Origin: Dasypus novemcinctus
Taxonomy: Eukaryota > Chordata > Mammalia > Cingulata > Dasypodidae
Direction of reading: 5' to 3'
Assembly: GCF_030445035.2 (NCBI RefSeq)
Contig: NC_080689.1
Location: 25,511,278-25,575,277 of the forward strand
Length of the DNA: 64,000 nt
Part shown: piece by piece, positions 46,206-57,062 of the stretch
How positions within the stretch are numbered: the first letter of the stretch is position 1
Layout: each line of letters opens with the position of its first letter
Notes under the pieces: model-generated
What the model was told of the DNA's origin: nothing
The model's database searches: none
What the model saw: the letters and a program-made list of their open reading frames with translations, nothing else
Made by a program: the position numbers and the translations under genes

Positions 46206-47849
46206 GTAAGTTTCCTTAATATATTTCCCATGTTGGGATGCGTATTTATTCCATTATTCCTATCATTTAATTTAGATATTTTTAATATGTATTTCCAGTC
46301 ATATATTCTGCTATGAATAAGATGTAAAAGGGAGTGATTATTTTGATTCAGTAATGGTCAATATTTAAGATGATGTAGACCTCATTGACAAAAACAACAT
46401 AAATAACTTACTAGTACCAGGTAGCATCATAGGAGTAGTGAGGAAAACAATAACTGTTTGCTAAAATTTGTAACCTAGTTTTATGTGTGGCATTTATGTG
46501 ACCTCTTCTATAAGAACTCTGTAGAACAGCACTGTCCCATAGAATTGTCTGTGATGAGGACAGTCATCTATATCTGTGCTCTCCAATGTGGTAGCCATAG
46601 CACTTAAAATGTGACCAGTGCAACTGAGGAACTGAATTTTTAATTTTAATTAATTTAAATTTAAAGTGCCATATGGGGCTAGGGGCTTCTGAATGGGACA
46701 GTGCAGCTCTAGAAAGATTTGAGACCATTTAAGTGATTCAGTCTTTTCCTCCCATGGGATAGGTAATCCACTGACGTCTAACACCACCATATGTTTTTAG
46801 GAAAAAAAATATATGATTTACAAAGAGGAAAATGTGCCTGACTGGTGTTTTTGAGAGGAAAATAGGCATGTAAATAAAGGAACACTAGTTAATATGACAT
46901 AGAATGGAATTCTTGCAGACAGGGACTGGACCACCTTATTCTTGTGCCTAGCCAGGAGTAGATGCCAGTAAGTATTTTTGAAATGAATGAGTTATATACT
47001 ACGTTACCATGGAATCGAGCAAAGGGATCTGAAGAAAGGGAACAGAGGATAGGATAAAAGGGTAATTTAATACATAAAGACGTGTAAGTAATCGGTCAGG
47101 TTTTGGAGGTCAGTGCCAGAACTGGAATCGGTTTTGTATGTATGAACTGGAAAAACTATGATGTAAAAATCTTTCAGTTTGTCATAAATGATGGATCTAG
47201 ATATTAGGAAGGTGTTAAAAATGTGTGCTCCTGAATTTAAAAAAAGAAAAAGAAAAAAGTTCTGGACTAGTTTTAAAATAGGCAAGTGAAATATTTAAAA
47301 GGAATCTAAAATAGTTCCTAATAATTCAGAACTATAACTCAGAAAAGAGACCTGATGACTATTAAGGGTGTAGAGAACTTTAACCTAGTACTCCAATTAA
47401 GCTGAAAAGTAAGCATCGAAAGTTACTGAAAACCAACCAGACGGTTATCCTATCCTTGTGTAAAACTGTTGAATTTCTGCATCAGGAGTACCATGTGCAG
47501 TTCTGGCAGCCTAGAAAGGATGTGATGAACTAGGGGCTAGCCAGAGAAGACTCTCTGGACTCATGGGAAAAATGGCAGCCCCAGGAAAGAAGTATAGACT
47601 AAAAGGACAAGTGACCTTCATCTGAAAAGGTCATGGTTAAGTTGAGCACAGGCTTGCAAGGAATTCTAAAAATCTTGAAAGAGGGGCAACCTTTGAAGTC
47701 AAAATAAGTTTAGGACAGATAGAAAGAAGATCATTGTGGGACTTAATGACAAGTAATAATATAGACATACATTTTTTTATGTGAATCCAAAGAGGATTTG
47801 AGAAATTTATGGGTTGTGGAATTTGAGAAATTTGAGAAATTTATGGAAG
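46206..47849 (+). other. RMDN2 intron 2, proximal part
   Basis: An old DNA-transposon relic is listed at 46.53 kb. An L2 tail ('cagggactggaccaccttattcttgtgcctagccaggagtag') is at 46905-46995. No other content recognised. Confidence 0.5.
46530..46715 (+). repeat. Ancient hAT-type DNA transposon relic
   Basis: The sequence opens 'agcactgtcccatagaattgtctgtgatg' and closes with the complementary 'gggacagtgcagctctag', giving terminal inverted repeats. The middle is 'ctgtgctctccaatgtggtagccat' and 'cttaaaatgtgaccagtgcaactgaggaactgaatttttaatttt', a familiar non-autonomous mammalian element. I cannot name the exact family. Confidence 0.6.
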
Positions 47850-48305
47850 TGTTATGGGTTGAATTGTGTCCCCCAAAAAGATATGCTCAATTCCTACACC
47901 TGGTCCTATGTATGTGACCTCATTTGGAACTCAGGTCTTTGAAGATGTGTATTAAAATGAGGTCCAGCTGGATTAGGGTGGGCCCTAATTCACTGTGATT
48001 GGTGTCCTTATAAGAAGGGGAGAGGACACAGACAGAGACGCAGGGGAGAAGGCCATGTGAAGGTGGAGAAAAAGGAGGATGGTCTTGCCGGGACGGAGGC
48101 AGAGATGCATCTACAAGCAAGGAACACCATGAATTGCCAGCAAACCCCAGAAGCTAGAAGAGGCTGCAGATTGCAGATGGAGCGTGGCCCTGCTGATCCT
48201 CGAATTTGGACTTCTAACCTCCAGAACTGTGAGACAATGACTTCTGTTGTTTTCAGCCACCTGCCTTACGGTACTTTGTTATAGGGCTAGTAAGGAACAC
48301 TAGAT
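47850..48305 (+). repeat. MLT1-type MaLR LTR
   Basis: A full set of landmarks: 'gttatgggttgaattgtgtcccccaaaa', 'gtgacctcatttggaactcaggtctttgaagatg', 'aatgaggtccagctggattagggtgggccctaattc', 'tggtgtccttataagaa', 'cttctaacctccagaactgtgagacaatgacttctgttgttttcagccac', 'ggtactttgttatagggctagtaaggaacactaga'. About 455 bp, ancient solo LTR. Confidence 0.85.
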
Positions 48306-50117
48306 GTATCTAAAATTAAGATGGATGTCAGGGAAGACATTTCCTCCTCTTGCTTAATCCTGGGTGCTTTTGTTGGCAACGATATATATAATACAGCCCT
48401 AATGATTTAGAATAGATTGCAATGAATAGCATTTAATAAAGTAGGGGGAGAGAATTTTTTCTTATTTCGCTCTGCTTTAAGAAAATAAGTAAAACAAGCA
48501 AACAATCCAAAAGCTTGGATTGAAAGAAATAAGATACAGAAAGATTTAACACATCTTTCAAAATAAATAATTAGAAACAAATGTTTTTTAGGTAAATAAA
48601 TATTTTAAAAATATATTTGCATAAGTTTATGATTGTCATTTTATAAACTCCCATGGGACAGAAATGACTGGCCACAGTGAAATACAGTCCTAACCCTATT
48701 ACCCTGTTGAAGGTGAGTTCAACTCACAGTGTCCTTGATAGCAAGATCAACTACAATGATTATACATGTTCTCTATGTAAAATATATCTTTTGGGAGAGG
48801 TACCTAAAGAGTTTCTTATGAGTCATTTTAGTAAAATAAGATATCAGTCACAATTGACTAATACTATTCATTTTCCACAGGAAAGGAAAAATGATCTCTA
48901 GTTATATCCTATCTATCCTTAGTTGTTGGCAAAGCATGAGTGTTGGACTCCTGCAATTTGGGTAGATCAGTAGACCGCATTTTCTGTAAACATGATTAGA
49001 ATCTCCCATGTGCCTTCCCTTAGTACACAGTGTCATCATGGATTCACGGATTGGTGTCTTTTCCAGATCCAGCTAATTTCATCTGACTGGTGGTGGAGGT
49101 GAGGAATCAGCTCCTGCCTTGACAGCCTTGGTTCCTTTCAGTGAGAATCGTATTAGACACCAAAACCTGAGTTTTGGTCAAGTACTGTTTTTAGGGAGGG
49201 TGATACCAGGGACTGTTTTGGTCCCTCTAAGGGCAAGTTAGTGAAAAATAGTTTTAAGTTCACTAGTTCATGTTGATGTTTTCAGTCTAAATGTGAGTCT
49301 TTTCTTATTTTGGAAAATCTTTTACTTTATTTTCCTTTTCCAAGTTGTCCACTTCTCTTCTCTGTCATATTTGTCCTATATTGCTCTATCAAACTATGGG
49401 TTTTAAAGTGTTATTTAAATTTCAGTGCAACTCAAAGCTTTAGAAACGTCAGTTTTAAAAAGTTAAATCTTATTCCATTTTATTCACATTTCACTCTGAG
49501 CTTTAGGGAAAATAAGTGTTTCAAAATCAGGAAAGTCTGTTAGGTAGAACAGTTTTTCTCTTTATTCCTGATCCAGGTATTTTCATATGGGTGTTAGGTT
49601 CATATAATACCCTCAAGTAGTATCAACAGAATACCATACTGATTATTTGAAAAGAACTGGAAATCCCTCAAATATACTTTAAAAAGAAGACCAGCATACT
49701 ACAAGGCATAGTACTTGGTTTAGATGGCATTACTTTTAGGTAGCAGAGGATGGTGATGAAACTATGGCTTTGTGGTTCTGTTTCAAAATCTTCAACTTTC
49801 TTTTCATAAGCCAAAATACAGACCTAGCTTTTTGTTCATTTACATTTTTACTATTACTGTTATTTACTTTTGTCAAAGCAGTTTTGATGTTGAACTTTCA
49901 ATTTTTCAAGGCTTTGAAATAAATATAGATTCAGATATTCACTATGTGGTGATTCTGTATTCCTTAATGTTATAGTAATAAAATTTTAAAAATAGATATT
50001 TTTGTTTCAGAGCATTTTTAAAAGTAAAACATTGCACGTAAAATTGAAATCCCCTTTGGACTCCTTTGTCTCAGTGGTAACCTTTATCCTAAAGTTGGCA
50101 TGCATTCTTCCCTCACG
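48306..50117 (+). other. RMDN2 intron 2, unassigned AT-rich part
   Basis: Apart from AT-rich simple stretches near 48.5-48.6 kb, nothing is recognised; frames are short. Confidence 0.45.
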
Positions 50118-50700
50118 TATTAGTCAGAGTTCTCCAGAGAAACAGGGCTGACAGGATCAGGAGATATATATACACACATACACATATACATTTACATGTA
50201 TGTACTTGTATACATATATGTACATACACATAGGCGTACCTACATGTAAATGTAAATGTGTATGGGTACGTATATGTATATGTATGAGAGAGAGAGAGAC
50301 AGAGGCAGAGAGAGACAGATTTATTGTCGAAATTAGCTCTGACTATGGAGATTGGTAAATCCAAATTCTGTATGGCAGGCTGTAAACTGGGAACTCGGGT
50401 GAAGGTCATGTTGACTTCCCCAGAAGTTGCTGGCCAAAGTGGGGATAGAAATTCTTTTTTCTGACTGCTGATATCATCATCAGTTCTCCCTTTAAGGCTT
50501 TCATCTGATTGGATGAGACAGTCTCTCATTGCTGAAAGCAATATCCTTTGTTGATTGTAGAGGTAATCAGCCATAGTTACAATCAACTGATAAATTATTT
50601 AAATCCACAAAATACCCTCACAGTAACCATCAGGCCAGTGCTTGCTTCACCACACAGTAGGACACTGTAACCTAGCCAGTTGATACATGAAATGAACCAT
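50118..50700 (+). repeat. Ancient dispersed repeat with embedded TA/TG and GA microsatellite
   Basis: It starts 'gtattagtcagagttctccagagaaacagggctgacaggat', then an expanded 'atatata/cacata' and 'gagagagagag' tract (about 50163-50325), 'gatttattgtcgaaattagctctgactatggagattgg', and ends 'gccagttgatacatgaaatgaaccatcacacc'. The same family starts again at 63.84 kb. It is widespread in mammals; I do not assign its name. Confidence 0.6.
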
Positions 50701-51430
50701 CACACCTTGAAAGTTTTAATGTTTCTCTTACACATGCATATTTACATAAACAATATATAAATGGCCTTTTGTTCTTAAAATTTATATAATGTGGTAGATA
50801 ACATATTGCAACTTGTTTTTTTTCTTTTGTTATTCTTTTAGGAGGTACCAGGAATGAACCCAGGACCTCCTCCGCTTGAAGCGCTTGTTCTACCACTGAG
50901 CTACACCCGCTCTCCTTGCAACTTGTTTTTGCATTAAATTTCTTTTTAGATCTTTCCATATTGATATGTGTAGACATTTAATTATTTTCAATTGCTATGC
51001 TGTATTCCATTGTATGAATATACTACAATTTATATGCTTATTGGTGGATTGAGGGATGTTTTAGTTGCTCCTTTTTTTGTTCATATAAACAATGCTTTGT
51101 TGACCATCTTTCTTCATAATCTTTTGGCACATGTATAAGAATTTCTTGAAGGTGTATACTTCAAAGTAGGAATTGCTGAGTCATAGACTAACTATAGTGT
51201 TATAATGTATTGCTAAATTGTTTCAAAGTGTTTGTACCAGTGCACAATCCTTTAAGCTATGTATGAGAATTCTAATTTCCCCATAATGATTCTCATATAT
51301 TGTCAGACTTTTTAACTTTAACCGACCTGATGGAGATGAAGTGGTAACTCATCATTATTTCAGTTTGCATCTCTCTGAACACTAGTAAGACTGAACAATA
51401 TCTTTTCATAGTTTGCCATCCAGGTCTCCT
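50701..51430 (-). repeat. Ancient L1 fragment, antisense, with a nested SINE
   Basis: Antisense old-L1 3' phrases: 'gatctttccatattgatatgtgtagac', 'gctatgctgtattccattgtatgaatatactacaattta', 'gtatacttcaaagtaggaattgctgagtcata', 'gtaccagtgcacaatcc'. It is interrupted at 50821-50915 by a tRNA-headed SINE. Confidence 0.7.
50821..50915 (-). repeat. Short tRNA-headed SINE, minus strand
   Basis: About 95 bp flanked by a perfect 15-bp target duplication 'ttgcaacttgttttt' (50806-50820 and 50916-50930). On the minus strand it reads 'gagcgggtgtagctcagtgg' (A-box region) and 'ggttcattcctggtacctcc' (B-box region), then an A-rich tail, so it is essentially a tRNA-derived head plus tail without a body. Confidence 0.85.
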
Positions 51431-52085
51431 GTGAATTTCTTTGAAAATTAAAACAAACAGACAGGGGAAGGTAACAGCAGTTAACCCCTCCTTATTCATT
51501 CAGTCTATGACTCTGTACCAGGCAGTCTCTGGGCTATGGAAATACAGCAGGGAACAAAATTAAGTCTAACAAAGCCAACAAAATATTTTTTAAAACCGTA
51601 ACAGGGTGTTAAAGAGGGAGACTTGCGGTCTTGGTTTTAACAAGGGCCCCAAAGTCCAAAATAAGCGCCAAGTACCTGCGCATCCTGAGGTGCTCGACCC
51701 TCCTGGGCAGGTCTTGCTGAGAGATGGAAGCCTTGGCCTCTCGGCCCGCGGGAGCAGTCATCCCCCTCTGCCTGTGACAGGAGTCACGCAAGGGCCAAAA
51801 GAAGCATTTCTTTGGGGAAAGTCATTTATGTGCTGGATAGCCCACCAGTTTGTGCAGGGGCTGGGCACTGTGGGAGTGGATGAGACTCTGTGCAGCCTGG
51901 GCAGAGAGGAGAGAGCAGAGGCCGGAGCCTTTTGGAACCTTTCCCAGTGAGGTGGGCAGAGGTGGGCGAGTCTGCAAGAGAGGACTGATGGCTGATCAAA
52001 GAAGTGGGAAAAGAGCCAGGGTAGAAACCAGGAGAGGACAGGGGTTCGAGAACAATGGTGAATACCATGAGTTTGGGGATCATTC
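51431..52085 (+). other. RMDN2 intron 2, unassigned
   Basis: A GC-richer patch at 51.65-51.80 kb gives small frames on both strands; none has recognisable content. Confidence 0.4.
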
Positions 52086-52290
52086 TGCCCCAGGTATGAG
52101 TGCAGGCTCAGCTTCTAACTAGCTGTGGCACTTCACTTCTCTGAACTTGAACTTATTCACCTGAAAACGTGGCTAATGGTACATGTCTTGTGTTGTTTCA
52201 ACACTTAAACAAGATGATTTGGGTAAGGTGCCTTGCACTGTGTCTAACTCATAGTAAATTCTTTAAAAAACCGAGGTATTTTATCAATAA
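52086..52290 (+). repeat. MIR SINE
   Basis: 'ggctcagcttctaactagctgtggcacttcacttctctgaacttgaacttattcacctgaaaacgtggctaatgg' and 'ggtgccttgcactgtgtctaactcatagtaaat'. MIR in order. Confidence 0.65.
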
Positions 52291-52304
52291 AAATGAAATG
52301 GTCA

Positions 52305-52500
52305 AATATATCAAATATAGGGATGGGCCAACTGTTTCTGTTAGAAATGTTGGGTTTTAAGGGCCATACAGTCTTTGTTGCAACTGCTCAGCTCTGCCAT
52401 TGTAGCATGGAAGCAGCCATAGTCGATGCCATCAAATGGGTATGGTTGTTTTCCAAATAAACCTTTATTTCAAAAACAGGCAGCAGTGGACTAAGCCCCT
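52305..52500 (+). repeat. Ancient DNA transposon relic
   Basis: 'gggccaactgtttctgttag', 'agggccatacagtctttgttgcaactgctcagctctgccattgtagcatggaagcagccatag', 'aataaacctttatttcaaaaacaggcagca' match a common non-autonomous hAT-type mammalian repeat whose exact name I do not assign. Confidence 0.6.
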
Positions 52501-52924
52501 TGAGCTGTAGCTTGATGGTCCTGAACTAGAAAAATGCATTTCGGTTGTAATGCTTTTGATCAAGTAGACAAGGACTGGCCTTTGTTTCCTAGATTTGGCA
52601 TTTAGGAGGTCATTTATTGATACGCTTTGCTGAAACAGTTGCTGGGCAGCCTGGATGAGGGACTGAGAGCTGAAACCGTGGAGGCCAGGAAGGCAGTCTC
52701 TTATTTCAGGGAACCTGGCTTTGAAGGGAAAGAGTGTATACATGCAAGAAGGACGCAACAGGTTCAGAGGACTTTTTGTTATGCTTTTTGTTTTTAACCT
52801 GGGAGGGACTCAAGCTTGTTGATAGGCTGCAAGGAGGAAGCCAGTAGAGAGAGTGGGACTGGAAACACTGAGAGGAATACAGGAGAGCTTTTTTGATCAG
52901 AAACCAAAACAAACAAGAAGGGAA
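52501..52924 (+). other. RMDN2 intron 2, unassigned
   Basis: No repeat or exon recognised before the SINE at 52925. Confidence 0.4.
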
Positions 52925-53300
52925 GGGAAACGGACTTTGGCCCAGTGGTTAGGGCATCCGTCTACCATATGGGAGGTCCGCGGTTCAAACCCCGGGCCTC
53001 CTTGACCCGTGTGGAGCTGGCCATGCGCAGCGCTGATGCGCGCAAGGAGTGCCGTGCCACGCAAGGGTGTCCCCCGCGTGGGGGAGCCCCACGCGCAAGG
53101 AGTGTGCCCGTGAGGAAAAGCTGCCCAGCGTGAAAAGAAAGAGCAGCCTGCCCAGGAATGGCGCCGCCCACACTTCCCGTGCCGCTGACGACAACAGAAG
53201 CGGACAAAGAAACAAGACGCAGCAAATAGACACCAAGAACAGACAACCAGGGGAGGGGGGGAAATTAAATAAATAAATAAATCTTTAAAAAAAAAAAAAA
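52925..53300 (+). repeat. DAS-type tRNA-derived SINE (armadillo), plus strand
   Basis: Perfect 10-bp target duplication 'aagaagggaa' (52915-52924 and 53301-53310). It starts 'gggaaacggactttggccca', has tRNA-like head 'ggcccagtggttagggcatcc' with B-box 'ggttcaaaccccg', a CpG-rich body, and ends '(aaat)n...ctttaaaaaaaa'. Its low divergence and intact tail indicate a young insertion. Confidence 0.9.
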
Positions 53301-53310
53301 AAGAAGGGAA

Positions 53311-56300
53311 TACAGGAAATCACCAGTGAAACAAAGTGTGGCCCAGCCCCTGTCACAGCAGCACACCTTCTTAAGTATTAGGATAACTTGGAGAAGAAAG
53401 AGAACAGTATCACTTGCAGACTCTTGGGATCTTTATTAACCTCAAGATAGTATCTGGTAACATGGGAACTGGGAGTGGCTGTGTGATATCTCTAGTCCCC
53501 TTTCCTTACAATAAAGGAGTACTAACTTGGCAAAGGTTTATATAATATAGCTTAGGCCCTCCTCTACATTGCATCATCTTAGTCAGTGCCTCTTTACCAT
53601 CAAATTTAGATATGTCATATTCAGTGGGTTATCAGGGAAGACAAGAAGAACAAGCTTACAAATTAATTTATTTCTCATTCATTCTAGTTCATTCATTTCC
53701 ATTAAGCACCCACCTTAAACCACACTCCTGTAGGTGGTACTCTGGTGACAAGCCAAGTCCCTGCATTCACAGAACTTACATTCTATTGGCCTTTGCCTCC
53801 AGTTTGGAGACATTTGTCTTCAGAAGCCTCATCTAATGACCTTCCTTCTTGTGCTTTTTCTCTTTTTTTTCACAAGATGAAGAGTAAGTACAGCATCCAT
53901 CCATTTCATAGTAAGTCCACAAATAAATCAGAGTGCCTGACATCTTGACATCAAGGATAAGACTTAGCTTCCTACATGTTCTCTTCAATGTGCAGGATCA
54001 ATAGATACTATATCTACAAAAACCACAGCAATTCTACATGTTATGTAAGAGAAAGGAAAAGATCCCAATTCTGTGTTCTGTGGCTGCACAGATGTTGCAG
54101 AAGGAAACAGAATTGAATTCCTTGTATAATGTTTTCCCGACTTGACTCCATTTAATCAACACTGTAACTCCCTGAGATAGACAACACTATTATCCTCATT
54201 TAGAAGTAAGGAAATGGAGTTGGGGAAAGGCTTGGTAACTTACTAGTAAGAGGCAATGTCTATACACTTAACCACTGTGTTAAACTGCCTCTTTCTTCCT
54301 CATCCATATTTAAGAAAGGGCAGAATGTCTGAGTGATCAAAAAACAGTGTCCAAGGGCATAGAGGGAGAGGGAGAGGGCCAAGGTGTGTATGAAATACTT
54401 GCTGACTTTGCCTTTTACGGTGGGCACCCCAGGATAAACTCACCTCAATTCCTTGTGAGTCCTCTTTTAACCCTTCCCTAATTAAGCAGGTACAGGTAGG
54501 TGTAGACATAATCTATGTCACTGATTCTAAGATGAACATTTTTTTTTCACATTTTAACATATCCTGAATTGAGGTACATCTTGCCATCAATTAATGGCAC
54601 AGTAGTTCGACATCATAGTTTAATTGGCAGCTTTTTTCTTTCCTTTCTTACAGCTGAAGGCATTTTAGCTTCTACTAAATACAGGGTAGATAGTAGATAC
54701 CCTGTAAGGGCTGGAAGTAAAAGGGTTCCTGCCACATACCCCTGTTTCCTGCTAAACTGGAGGAGACTGTTAGCCGAGGGCATTTGCAGAAGAGAAGTGT
54801 GGTCCTTGCCTCCTCTTCCCTATACCAGTCCTGCCCCCTCCTCTGATTTCCTAGTCATGGGGCTTTGACCTCCTCAAGGGCGAGGACCTTGCCTGTGGTC
54901 CCCCAAGCCCCACACAGTTCCTGGCACATTATATGTGGTTATTCAGTATTGCATTCCTGAGTGAGTGAATATATGAAAGAAGAAAACTTGGAAGACAACA
55001 TGTAGGGAGTGGAAGAGTGGAAGAGGGAGCATAAGTAAGGATTGCCCTACTGAATCTAGTCCCATTTGGGGTTTAAGACTGTGTACAAGTCTGCACTGTT
55101 GGATTTTTTTTTTTCAGCAGGACTTGGCATTTCATATATGGGCGTGGAGAAGTCAAATGGTTGAATTTGCAAGGTAGGTTTAGTAGAGAGGCAAAAAGCT
55201 GGGAATATGGAGAGATCAGGTAAGAAAATAAGTCACCTAATGTTTCTGGAACACACTTGTACATGTTAACCTAAAATATATACTTTCTCTTTCTATTGTT
55301 TTAAAAACGACTCCCAATTTAGGATTGGGTCAGTTCAAACAATCTGTTGACTGTGTATTGTTTCTACATCTTTACTGAGTTCTTAGCATTTACTAACCAC
55401 TACCTAGTGACTCTTATTAGCCTTCTTCCTTTTAAAGGAATTAATGTGTGGATCAGGAATTCTACAAATAGCCTATGAAATTATTTCACAGTCCCCAAGC
55501 AATTTTTCTGCCTTTCAAGTCACATACCAATAATTATGCTGAGTAACAAGCTGCAAAGAGTTAACTTGTGTGGAAAGACTATAATGTTGTAATGTAAAGA
55601 GTTAAATAATTTTCACTCCTTACACTCAGAATAGCTAGAGGTGTAACTGTGTATCTCTCTATAACTGAATTCAGAGTTAGCTCACCAACTCTATTTTGAC
55701 TTATGTGGGAAAACTTGAATTTGCCAAATCAAGTTAACTCAGTCAGTTCCAATGTCGAGCTCGTGTCTTTGTGCTAAAGATTCAGTCACATTCAGAGTTC
55801 TCCCCGCTTCCCTCCTCCTTCTTCTTGGGTGCAGTCTAGATTCCTGAAGGGACTTATTATCTAGGTGCCAGGAGGAGGGACACCTAGTCTTGGTATCATT
55901 CAAGGCCAGGTAGGAAGTTGCTGTGAGGGAATTCAGAAGGCTCTTCAGATCTGGCCTCTGGTGGTGGTTCATGTCTCAGATGCTCTAGAACTGAGCTACC
56001 AGCAGCATCAACATCCCCTACAGCCTTCGGAGTTTGTTGGAAATGCACATTCCCCATCCCTACCCAGGCCCAGCAAATTGGAATCTCGGGGGAGGGGGGG
56101 GAGGAGAGTGTGCCCAGGAATCTGCATTTTAGCAGGTGATGCTACTATACTTAAAAGTTTGAGATGATTTCCTAACATCCAGCTGAGATAGGATGTAACT
56201 ATAGTTTTCAAGTGCTCCTGAGTCATAGTGAGGCAGCATGATGGAGTATCCGTCTTGATGGGAACAGAGGGACTGTAGTAGGAAAAGAGGAGGGACATGT

Positions 56301-56548
56301 CACACAGGGCATAATGAAAGTAGAAGGGGCCAGGGATTATATGACTGATAGAATAAAGAGCACTGGAAATAAAAGAGGAGCATGTTTTAGATGCTCACTG
56401 TTACAAGGGTAAGCATCCCTTTGGGGGCTAGGTCTAATTTTAGTACTCTTAAAAATAGGCAGTGAGGAGGTGATTTAAGGATATCTAGATTTAGATGAAT
56501 TCCCTGCCCAGAACAATATAAAAGAACCTCCAGATACTGCCCACACTG
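53311..56548 (+). other. RMDN2 intron 2, mixed old repeats
   Basis: Recognised pieces are a MIR at 54130-54300 ('tttaatcaacactgtaactccctgagatagacaacactattatcctcatttagaagtaagg'), an L2 tail at 54845-54970 ('caagggcgaggaccttgcctgtgg', 'gttcctggcacattatatgtgg'), and the MER5 listed separately. The remainder is unassigned with no exon-like frame. Confidence 0.5.
55965..56170 (-). repeat. MER5 hAT DNA transposon relic
   Basis: 'agctaccagcagcatcaacatcccctacag', 'ttggaaatgcacattccccatccctacccaggcccagcaaattggaatctcgggg', 'ggaatctgcattttagcaggtgatgctac', 'agtttgag'. Typical MER5A order. Confidence 0.75.
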
Positions 56549-56559
56549 GTATGAGATTT

Positions 56560-57054
56560 TTCTCTCTTTTTTTCTTTTTTAAAGATTTATTTTATTTATT
56601 CTCCCTCCCCCCATTTCTCCCGTTGTCTGCTCTTTGTGTCCATTTCCTGCATGTTCTTCTGTGTCTGCTTGTATTCTCATTAGGTGGCTCGGGGAACCAA
56701 TCCTGGGACCTTCCGGAGGGGAGAGAGGCGATTACTCTTTTGCACCACGTCAACTCCCTGTTCTGCTATGTCTTCTTATTTCCTCTCCTCTGTGTCTCTT
56801 GTTGCATCATCTTGCTTCACCAGCTCTCTGCATCAGCCGGCACTCCTGCATGGGGTGGCTTTCCCGCGCTGGGTGGCATTCCCATGCAGCAGGGTACTCC
56901 TGCGTGGAGCGGCATTCCAGCATGGGCTGGCACTCCACCTGAGTCAGCTCACCGCATGGACTAACTTGCCCTCACCAGGAGGCCCTGGGCATTGAGCCCT
57001 GGACCTCCTATATGGGAGACAGGAGCTCAGCTGGTTGAGCCACATCCGTTTCCC
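56560..57054 (-). repeat. Long DAS-type tRNA-derived SINE, minus strand
   Basis: About 495 bp flanked by an 8-bp duplication 'tgagattt' (56552-56559 and 57055-57062). Tail at the left ('tttttaaagatttatttta'), tRNA head at the right ('gagccctggacctcctatatgggagacaggagctcagctggttgagcc'). It is longer than the copies at 38.6 and 52.9 kb because of an extra internal block at about 56.69-56.77 kb and a repeated GC-rich 'gg.attcc.gc' region at 56.83-56.94 kb. Frames inside are not genes. Confidence 0.75.
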
Positions 57055-57062
57055 TGAGATTT

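Noticed and set aside
50163..50325. CRISPR-like or other array in the repeated TA/CA/GA region
   Set aside because: Simple microsatellite expansion in an old repeat; no spacer structure, and the genome is mammalian.
52945..53276. Open frames of 62-94 codons on both strands
   Set aside because: Inside the young DAS SINE.
56551..56995. Open frames of about 100-137 codons
   Set aside because: Inside the long DAS SINE.
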